IMG/VR virus record: IMGVR_UViG_3300020455_000070 | Span: 1 to 29,555 of that record | Source of the DNA: a virus | Reading direction: 5' to 3' (one strand) | DNA: 29,555 nt | Shown: in pieces, positions 21,468 through 28,193 of the stretch | How positions within the stretch are numbered: position 1 is the stretch's first letter | Layout of the letters: the number at the start of each line of letters is the position of its first letter | Translations under genes and position numbers: made by a program | The notes under the pieces: generated by a model | What the model saw: only the letters and a program-made list of their open reading frames with translations | Told to the model about the DNA's origin: nothing | The model's database searches: none

Positions 21468-23630
21468 TTAAGATGTTAATAATGAAACAACCGAAGAAAG
21501 AAGGCTGTTTTCAATGTTATTTAAATTTTCTGTTCCAGGTGCAACGTCTACATAAAATGTAAATTTTGTGGGGCTATCCTTTAAAGGGTTAAAGCCGGTT
21601 ATTTGTTGCACTATGTATTTTTTTGAATCAATATAAGCTTTTTCCCTAAATGAAAAATTTATAAAATCTAAAGAATTAAATTTTATATAATTATTTCTAA
21701 TTTCTCCAGTGTCGTTCCTGGTCATTTGCTGAAGGTAAAAGTTTTGTAAAAGGCCAGGGCTTTCAATGCCGTTTATTGTCTGTGTATCAAATCCAATATT
21801 CGGGTCTAAGCCGCTGCTGTCGTTATAATTTACCATAAAGGCAACCGGAACCGCTGCCGGGCTGCCAAGGTATTCAAATAATTCTATTGTGCCGTCGTTA
21901 TCGGCCCAGCTGCCGCCGGTTCTTTGCCCGGCAAAATATAAAATTCTTGGGCTTATTTCTTCGGCCTTTGGGCCTGTTGTCGCTGTTGGGTCTAAAATGT
22001 AATTCTGTGAATATATAAGCGGAAATTGTGGCACTGTGTTTGTATTTGGATATTTTGCCAGGTGGTCTAAGACATGTATAGTTTTAACAAAGAAAGGCAC
22101 TTCAATTTTTTCTGTTTTTGTAAGGTCTGCGCCTGTTAAAATTTGGTATTTTGATTGATATATTTTTAAAGGGTTTGAACCTTCAACAAATTCAATAGTT
22201 GTTTCAAAAGAATCTGCTTTATATTGAAAATCATAAACGCCAGGCAAAGCCGGAAATTCAAAACTTCCTTCTTTGTTATAGTCTATTATTTTACTATAAT
22301 CTTTTTGTATAGATGTTTTATAAAAGCCTTCTGTTTTTTGGTCAACTGTTGCCGGGTATCTTGCTGTTTCCTTATATGTATCTTTGGGTTCTATTGTTAC
22401 AACTTTTGAAAATTCATCTGTTTGAAAGTCTAAATTAAACATTGCTTTTAAGCCTTTGAGCATATCTAAAAAAGCCCAATCCCGAAGCAAGAATTTAAAA
22501 TCTATTTCAAAGCCAGGCCCCGGCACAGCTTCGCCAATAAAAGAAGCGTTTCCGCTTATTATTTGGACATTTGAACCGGATAAATTCCAGGTTAAAACAT
22601 CGCCAGCAGAAGCATAAACAACGCCTGAAGCTGTAAGATTTTGACCGGCGGCCGGATATGCTGGCGCAATATGAGAAAAAGCAAAACCAACATTTGGAAC
22701 AACCGGCGTGCCATTTTGAAATAAGTATATAATAAAGAAAAAAGTACCTGGCGGAACAGCTGCGGCAAATTCTAAACTAATACTACATTCATAATAACCG
22801 GTTAAAGGTGCTGTATATTCATAATTGGTTATATTGTCGTATGCTGTCGGGTTTTGTGGTGCTGCTGTGTCTATTGTGTCAAAAGGCATATTTGTTAAGC
22901 CTGTAACAGAATAAGGCGCAGACAACGAAACAAAAGTATTTAAAAATTCATCATTATAGCCCCTGGGCATTTTTTCAGGAAAAGGCAAAGGCAAAACAAG
23001 TTTTGAAAATAAATCTGTATCAAAAAAAACACTGTTTATCGTATAGCCTATATTTTTAAATGCCTGAACAATTAAAGGCTTTATAAATAGCGCTGGCGTG
23101 CTTTCATATATTGAAGGTTGATATTGAATATTGGGCGCCGTTCCGGTGCTGTTTGCCCATTCTTTAAACTTTATTAATAAAAAAGCAAATTCTTGGCTTG
23201 AAGGGCTTGAAACAAAGCCGGCTAAAATGTTTGTTGAATTAAAAGTTTTTACAACATCTGTAAGTTCTGAAAGCAAAGTATTGCCAAGCAAAACAAACCA
23301 TGAAGAATTATTTGAAATTAAGTTCAATTCAAAATTTTCTTCTTGCGCTTCATATCCAAAAGAAAAAGTTTTAGCTTTCTTTATTTGTGCTGTTCCTGAA
23401 AAGCTTGGCGCGCCGTCTACTTCAATTCTAAAAGGCCTGTATATTTTAGTTTTTCCTAATATGTTTATATTGTTTTTTGTTGCCGGAACCTTTACAGAAA
23501 CGCGCGAAAAATCGCCTTGAGTTTTGCCTTCTACAGTGTTAATTCTTTTTGTAATATTAAGCGGCAAATCTTCAGCGCTGTAAAGGTCAATTTCTTTATT
23601 ATCAATAAAAAGCTTAGTATAATTGTTCAT
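21468..23630 (-). CDS. Large tail-tip / baseplate-hub-like protein
   Basis: A 720-residue, beta-rich structural protein next to the tape measure. It opens with a short beta segment (YTKLFIDNKEIDLYSAEDLP) and an element (KRINTVEGKTQGDFSRVSVK) found in tail-tip proteins of Bacteroidota phages. A middle region about 260-370 is rich in Pro, Gly and aromatic residues like a beta-sandwich insertion, and the remainder (LKAMFNLDFQTDEFSKVVTI and after) resembles hub domains. No enzyme motif is seen. Likely forms or binds the distal tail with the amidase encoded just upstream. Confidence 0.6.
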   Translation of the reverse strand: MNNYTKLFIDNKEIDLYSAEDLPLNITKRINTVEGKTQGDFSRVSVKVPATKNNINILGKTKIYRPFRIEVDGAPSFSGTAQIKKAKTFSFGYEAQEENFELNLISNNSSWFVLLGNTLLSELTDVVKTFNSTNILAGFVSSPSSQEFAFLLIKFKEWANSTGTAPNIQYQPSIYESTPALFIKPLIVQAFKNIGYTINSVFFDTDLFSKLVLPLPFPEKMPRGYNDEFLNTFVSLSAPYSVTGLTNMPFDTIDTAAPQNPTAYDNITNYEYTAPLTGYYECSISLEFAAAVPPGTFFFIIYLFQNGTPVVPNVGFAFSHIAPAYPAAGQNLTASGVVYASAGDVLTWNLSGSNVQIISGNASFIGEAVPGPGFEIDFKFLLRDWAFLDMLKGLKAMFNLDFQTDEFSKVVTIEPKDTYKETARYPATVDQKTEGFYKTSIQKDYSKIIDYNKEGSFEFPALPGVYDFQYKADSFETTIEFVEGSNPLKIYQSKYQILTGADLTKTEKIEVPFFVKTIHVLDHLAKYPNTNTVPQFPLIYSQNYILDPTATTGPKAEEISPRILYFAGQRTGGSWADNDGTIELFEYLGSPAAVPVAFMVNYNDSSGLDPNIGFDTQTINGIESPGLLQNFYLQQMTRNDTGEIRNNYIKFNSLDFINFSFREKAYIDSKKYIVQQITGFNPLKDSPTKFTFYVDVAPGTENLNNIENSLLSSVVSLLTS

Positions 23631-23635
23631 GGCTT

Positions 23636-24214
23636 TTATAAATAGTTAACTGTTTTTATTATTGTGTTATAAATCCAAGCTGTACACTTCCGGCGGCCTT
23701 CATCTGTTAAAAGAATTTCTTTACATTCTTTTTCTGTGTCCATGAAAAAGCATTCAAATAAAACAGCCGGGCAGCGTGTTTTTGCTATTACTGTAAAATT
23801 TTTCTTTTTTATTCCGCGCCAGCGGTATGAAGGAAAAACTTTTTTATATTCTGCTTGGGCTGTTTCGGCTATTAGTTCACTTCTTCGGCTGGCATTTTCA
23901 GAAATAAAAATTTCTGAACCTGTGCCGCCGCCGGCGTTAGCATGAATAGAAATATAAAAAGCGTTTTCAATTTCATTTGCCCGCCTTACTCTTTCATTTA
24001 AAGAAATGTCTTCTGTTTCCGGGTTTATATCTACATAGTTTATTTTATCTGCTGTTAATAGTTCTATAAGCCGCCCTTTTATAGCCCGGTTGAATTCTCC
24101 TTCAAACAGCTGCGCGCCGTCGGCCCAAATAGGGCTTCGTTTTCCTGGCGTGCAATAAAACCCATTAATTACAGAACCATGTCCGCTGTCCAAAATTACA
24201 GTCTTTAAAGCCAT
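23636..24214 (-). CDS. N-acetylmuramoyl-L-alanine amidase (Amidase_3 type)
   Basis: A 192-residue zinc amidase that cuts the bond between muramic acid and the peptide stem. Likely zinc ligands are His12 in LDSGHGS, Glu40 in FEGEFNRAI and His91 in YISIHANAGG; Glu154 in AVLFECFFMD is the catalytic acid. No signal peptide or cell-wall-binding domain is present. It lies inside the tail operon between two large tail proteins, 5 and 6 bases from its neighbours, so it may act as a virion-associated enzyme for entry, while the separate glucosaminidase handles lysis. A role in lysis is also possible. Confidence 0.85.
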   Translation of the reverse strand: MALKTVILDSGHGSVINGFYCTPGKRSPIWADGAQLFEGEFNRAIKGRLIELLTADKINYVDINPETEDISLNERVRRANEIENAFYISIHANAGGGTGSEIFISENASRRSELIAETAQAEYKKVFPSYRWRGIKKKNFTVIAKTRCPAVLFECFFMDTEKECKEILLTDEGRRKCTAWIYNTIIKTVNYL

Positions 24215-24218
24215 TGTT

Positions 24219-25490
24219 TTAAATTCTTTGTATTATCAAATCATTTGCCAATTTAACAACTATTTCAAAGCGTATTTTTCCAGCCTGTGAAAAAGTTTTC
24301 TGTTCTTTGTTTTGTATAATTACCGGCACAAAATCGCCGTCAATTTCTGCATAAACTTTAGGCGAAGTGAGCAATTCAGAAAGCCAGGCCGCCTTTTCAT
24401 TTGTTAAAAATCTGCTTTTTACCTTGTAAGAATTTGAACCGGTGCTTTTTGTTTTGAAGCTGCCGCTGTCTGTTGTTAAATCAGGCGCAGAAGTTCCGGC
24501 CGTATAATTTAAAGCTTTCTTTGCGGCTGTGCTTTCAGCTTTTAAATTCAATTCTTTTTCACTATTAAAAGTATAAGAGTCTAAGCCGCCCAGCATGTTT
24601 ATAAAATGAAGTTTTAAATCTCTAAGGGAACAACAGCTATTTTTTATTTTATATACTGCTGTTTCTGTTTTGTCTGTATGTACCCAGGTAGGCCCAACAA
24701 GAACCATTTCGCCAAAAGAAACAGCATAATATTTTATTAATGGGTCGTTAAAATTTGGTGCGCCTTGTACATAAGTTTTAGTTGCTAAAACATCAAAGCC
24801 AACATTTAAAGAAGCCTGTTTAAATCCTGTTGTTAAAAAAGTTTGTGCCAAAGCATCATATAAAACAGCTAACGAAGAATTTAAAAGCTGTACACGAAGC
24901 CCGGCATAAGGTAAAACAGAATTTTTTTGAATGAAAGAAAGATATAAATTTTCATCTTTGCAAGTTGGCAAAAAAGAAAGATTTTGCTTTGTCAAAAATT
25001 TTGTTTGTGTATATGGTGCAACGTTGCCAACATAATCATATAAAAATTTAATTTCTTGGTGCTTTCTGCTTGCTGAAAAAATTGTATAAGTGTTTGAAGT
25101 ATCCGAAACAGCCGGCACAGCTTCCAAAATTCCAGCTGTTGAAATTCTTTCGTAAGTAATTTCAATATGATAATCTGCGTAAAAATCTGTATTATCAATA
25201 ACAAAATTATTTTGTACAAGGCTTTTAGGCGCTCCGGTGTCCGGGCCTAAAGAATCCTGGACATATTTTTGTATATCTATATTGAAATAATAGTCTACTT
25301 GGGGCGGCGAAAACCCTACTTGATTAAAAAAGCTTTTATATTTTACTGTTGCAATTAATGAACCATTTTTATAAATCTGTACAACGGCATTTTCTGCCGG
25401 CGTCGCTGCTGGCTGCGTTACATAAACTGTAAATTTTACAGGCCTGTAAGCCGGTAAAACTACAAAAGGCGGCTGAAGTGCTAAGGGCAT
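24219..25490 (-). CDS. Beta-rich tail protein, unknown
   Basis: A 423-residue, low-charge protein rich in beta strands (RPVKFTVYVTQPAATPAENA; VQIYKNGSLIATVKYKSFFN). Near residue 290 is LKLHFINMLGGLDSYTFNSE, a segment I associate with large structural proteins in Bacteroidota phages. The C-terminal third (KSRFLTNEKAAWLSELLTSP) reads like a small alpha/beta domain. It lies with the amidase and tail-tip protein and is likely a distal tail or adhesion component. The exact part is not known. Confidence 0.6.
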   Translation of the reverse strand: MPLALQPPFVVLPAYRPVKFTVYVTQPAATPAENAVVQIYKNGSLIATVKYKSFFNQVGFSPPQVDYYFNIDIQKYVQDSLGPDTGAPKSLVQNNFVIDNTDFYADYHIEITYERISTAGILEAVPAVSDTSNTYTIFSASRKHQEIKFLYDYVGNVAPYTQTKFLTKQNLSFLPTCKDENLYLSFIQKNSVLPYAGLRVQLLNSSLAVLYDALAQTFLTTGFKQASLNVGFDVLATKTYVQGAPNFNDPLIKYYAVSFGEMVLVGPTWVHTDKTETAVYKIKNSCCSLRDLKLHFINMLGGLDSYTFNSEKELNLKAESTAAKKALNYTAGTSAPDLTTDSGSFKTKSTGSNSYKVKSRFLTNEKAAWLSELLTSPKVYAEIDGDFVPVIIQNKEQKTFSQAGKIRFEIVVKLANDLIIQRI

Positions 25491-25493
25491 AAT

Positions 25494-25778
25494 TTAATAT
25501 ATTTTATTATATTCAACGTTCCAGGCTGTTACAAAATCGCGCTCTTTGTGTTCAGGGCTGAAACATTTTGAAGTTATGATTGCAAAATTATTCTGTTTTT
25601 CTGTATCTGCATTGTTAAATTCTTCTAATTTGTCCGCCGGAATTGTCGCAACAAAATAATTTGATAATTGACCACAGACAGAAATTATTGACTCATTAGC
25701 GCCGGCTTTTTTGTAGTTTTCGTTTACACTTTCGGCGGCTGCCTGTGCCTGTTCTTTTGTTAGTTGTTGAAGTATCAT
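25494..25778 (-). CDS. Unknown 94-residue protein of the tail operon
   Basis: A small protein with helix EQAQAAAESVNENYKKAGAN, then beta-like SVCGQLSNYFVATIPADKLE and a Cys-containing C-terminal part. It is coupled to the upstream gene by the four-base overlap 25775-25778. It could be a small tail assembly component; no motif is recognised. Confidence 0.55.
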   Translation of the reverse strand: MILQQLTKEQAQAAAESVNENYKKAGANESIISVCGQLSNYFVATIPADKLEEFNNADTEKQNNFAIITSKCFSPEHKERDFVTAWNVEYNKIY

Positions 25779-26287
25779 TTTTTATTTATGTTTAGGCTTT
25801 CAATAAGCATTTTTTGTAATGCGTTTTGAAAGAAGTTTTCAATAAGTTGTTCAATTTTCCTTTCATTTGCTTTTAAAACATTGTCAATAAATCCGGTTTT
25901 CCTGGTCAAAGGGTAGCCCTTTTGTTTTTGCTTTGTGGCTATTGCAAAAGCAATTCCTTTCGCTTTCTTTTTTGTTACACCAAATTTAAGTTGCGCAAAT
26001 TTTATTAAGCCTTGAATGTATTTAGACCTTCCGCCCCGGTATGGCGGAACAGATGTAAAAGGAATCCTGGCCGGGCTTATTCCGTTATTAAGCGAAAGGC
26101 CATAAGAAAGCATTAAAAATTTTATTATTGTTTTTTCTGTCTGCTGTTCAATTTTTGCTTCAAAACTTTTTGAAAGTGCGCCTGTTAGTTTGTGACCTTG
26201 CCGAAGCAATTCTTCAGCCAAATTTTCAAAAATAAATTTTGCTAAAATTTCAGAAAGTTTTTTAATATGTAAATTTTGCTGTTCCAA
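25775..26287 (-). CDS. Putative tail-completion (HK97 gp10-like) protein
   Basis: A 170-residue basic protein with the pattern of neck/tail-completion proteins: an N-terminal helix followed by RQGHKLTGALSKSFEAKIEQ, a variable middle with Arg/Gly (PPYRGGRSKYIQGL), and TRKTGFIDNVLKANERKIEQ near the end, where such proteins usually have a Gly-Phe turn and a long helix. Next to a putative tail-terminator gene. Assignment is moderate; sequence similarity in this family is low. Confidence 0.5.
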   Translation of the reverse strand: MEQQNLHIKKLSEILAKFIFENLAEELLRQGHKLTGALSKSFEAKIEQQTEKTIIKFLMLSYGLSLNNGISPARIPFTSVPPYRGGRSKYIQGLIKFAQLKFGVTKKKAKGIAFAIATKQKQKGYPLTRKTGFIDNVLKANERKIEQLIENFFQNALQKMLIESLNINKK

Positions 26288-26296
26288 ATCTAAAAA

Positions 26297-26869
26297 TCAA
26301 ATAAAGTTTAAGTTGTTTTCAAGGTCTTTTCTTTCTATATATTCCGGTAATGCTGAAAGTTCTATTTTATGTCTTTCGGCGGTGCATTGTGCAACATGTG
26401 ACAAAATAAAAGAAACTTGAAAAGTAATTAATTTATCATTATGCAAGTTTGCCCGGGGTTCATATCGGGGCTGTGTTCTTATAAATCCTATGTTATAATA
26501 TTCTAAAACCTGGGCCAGGTTACAAATAAAATCTTCTGCAATTTGTTTAACATCTGCCCATTGTTCAATAAGTGTTTTTATTATTTGGCTGCCGCTGTTG
26601 TCGTAGCCTTGTAAATCATCAAAATATAAGTTTATAGATATATCTTGATTGAATCCAAGATAGTTTTCTTCTTGTGTCGGTTCGAAGTAATCAGGAATGT
26701 CAAAATGAAGGGCCGGAAACATTCGGCCGCTGCTGTTGCCTGGGTCGAAGTTATTATCAATATTTTTGTTTATGTCAGAACGCCAACCAAAATGATAAAA
26801 TTTAAGGCGGCTGTCTGCCTGTGTCATTAGGTTAAAAATATTTGATATTTGTATTATTGTAGTATTCAT
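26297..26869 (-). CDS. Putative tail terminator-like protein
   Basis: A 190-residue protein located with the tail-completion-like gene. It has an N-terminal helix, then strands (ALHFDIPDYFEPTQEENYLG; DISINLYFDDLQGYDN), a long helix (SQIIKTLIEQWADVKQIAED) and ends with FQVSFILSHVAQCTAE. This alpha/beta order resembles tail terminators that cap the tube. Its ATG overlaps TGA of the -1 frame of the upstream gene (26866-26869), good evidence that the frame-shifted reading upstream is really used. Confidence 0.5.
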   Translation of the reverse strand: MNTTIIQISNIFNLMTQADSRLKFYHFGWRSDINKNIDNNFDPGNSSGRMFPALHFDIPDYFEPTQEENYLGFNQDISINLYFDDLQGYDNSGSQIIKTLIEQWADVKQIAEDFICNLAQVLEYYNIGFIRTQPRYEPRANLHNDKLITFQVSFILSHVAQCTAERHKIELSALPEYIERKDLENNLNFI

Positions 26870-27728
26870 TTTTCTTTTGTTGTTTGTAGCTTTGAAAGTG
26901 CATTTTCAGCCGAAAGAAACAAAAAAGCTTGGTAAAGGTCTGCTTCTTCTGCCGCTTGTATGCTTGTTTTTCCGTTAATATCAAAAATTTTACTTTCTGC
27001 CAGGCGTTTAATAATTAAATACCAGCCGTATGTTTTTTCAATTGCTTTTGCCGTTTTTGTTGAATTTGCTGTTGTAGCGAATAAATCAGCAAATTGCTCT
27101 GTAATTCTTTGTTTAGTCGAAGCAAAAAAAAAGATACATTTATAATTTTATCCATACTCAATTTTTTAAAAAGCTTCTTTCTTGCTTCGTGCCTTCTTTT
27201 GTCATAGCTGTATTTTTCGCCGGGGGGCCGGCATAATACTGCCACAACATCCAGCATAGAAAGCCAGGCGCCGTTTTCAACTTCCTGGAAATTTTCTTGA
27301 AATTGGGCAGCTTCTGCAAATTCTGAAACTGTTGAACCTTCCATGTGCTGCGCCGGCAATATATACTCCTTTCCATTAATAGAAAAGCCTGTGAAGTTTT
27401 CATCCGCATTCATTTCCGAAAGGTCAATTTCAATAGTCCAAAAAGCCTTTTGAAGCTGCTGTAAATTCATGCTTTGTTCAATTTCTTCTTTATCAAGTCC
27501 GACCCAAAAGCCAACAGATAAAGCCATAAATTCAAAACATTTCAGCCGGTCTTTCTTTTTTAATTTCTTCCAGGCTTTTTCAAGGTCTTCAGATTCATAA
27601 AGATTTTTTAAAACTTCCGGCGTTTTTGGTGCTACGTCTGAAAGGTAATTCAAAAACTTTTCAAAAGTTACTTCTTGCCAATTTGCCGGTGTTTTATATT
27701 GCTTGCTGTTTAGTTCAAAGCTTATCAT
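26866..27728 (-). CDS. Tail-operon protein read with a -1 frameshift (tail assembly chaperone-like)
   Basis: Frame 0 starts at 27728 and stops at 27015 (237 residues), but its last 36 residues are Gln/Lys/Leu-rich and look out of frame. At a run of nine T (sense; 27132-27124) a -1 slip opens a frame of 86 further residues (FASTKQRITEQFADLFATTA, then KTYGWYLIIKRLAESKIFDI, then EADLYQAFLFLSAENALSKL) that ends with TGA overlapping the next ATG as ATGA. The combined product is about 287 residues. Tail assembly chaperones often use such slips, which fits the place in the tail operon. A one-base homopolymer error or true mutation would give the same picture. Confidence 0.65.
27124..27132 (-). promoter_or_regulatory. 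U9 slippery run, candidate -1 frameshift site
   Basis: Sense codons TCT TTT TTT TTG. Slipping one base back on the T9 run keeps U-U pairing throughout and enters the -1 frame. Ten T instead of nine would restore the frame without slippage. Confidence 0.5.
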
Positions 27729-28180
27729 TTCAATTCTTCTTTAAGTTGTTGAATTTCCGTTTTTGAATTGTCAGCTATTAAATTTTTATTTGGTTTTTCA
27801 ATTGCCTTTTTTATTTTGCTTTCATGAATCCAAAGCTTTTCAGAAATTTCATAAACAGTTAAACCTTCATAATACAAGGCCAAAACTTCAGCCTGTCTTT
27901 GTTTGTTCAAATATTTGTTTTCTTTCGGGCCTTTCTTTGTTTCCGCTGTAACTTCTTTTAATTCCGGCACAACTTCCGCCGGCCTTTTATAAGGGTTTGT
28001 CTTTGGCGGCGTATTGTCTGTTTTTGTCCTGGGCTTTCTATATCCTAACCGGTACAAAATCCGGCTTTGTACATTTAAATAATTTCTATAGTCTTTCTTT
28101 TCAAAAGCTGTTCCTTCAAAATTTTCAAGTTTCTTTTCAATCCAGGCCACAACTTCAAGCTGTTTTTCAATTAAGTTCAT
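27725..28180 (-). CDS. Helix-turn-helix protein after terminase
   Basis: A 151-residue protein; I start it at ATG 28180-28178, after the terminase stop (28194), because an in-frame start at 28225 would overlap terminase. The N-terminal half is helical (EKQLEVVAWIEKKLENFEGT) with a basic Pro-rich linker (about 60-85). Residues about 100-140 contain a clear HTH: RQAEVLALYYEGLTVYEISE then KLWIHESKIKKAIEK, like sigma-70 region 4 or resolvase HTH. It may bind DNA during packaging or regulate late genes. It is coupled to the next gene by a four-base overlap. Confidence 0.6.
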   Translation of the reverse strand: MNLIEKQLEVVAWIEKKLENFEGTAFEKKDYRNYLNVQSRILYRLGYRKPRTKTDNTPPKTNPYKRPAEVVPELKEVTAETKKGPKENKYLNKQRQAEVLALYYEGLTVYEISEKLWIHESKIKKAIEKPNKNLIADNSKTEIQQLKEELK

Positions 28181-28193
28181 TTTGTTTTTTTGT

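Noticed and set aside
24992-25219. Minus-strand 75-codon frame within the 423-residue tail protein
   Set aside because: Out-of-frame reading of a well-supported gene; Ile/Leu/Gln-rich composition.
27158-27409. Minus-strand frame of 83 codons within the frameshifted tail gene
   Set aside because: It lies wholly within the good frame-0 part of the 27728 gene and has shadow-like composition.
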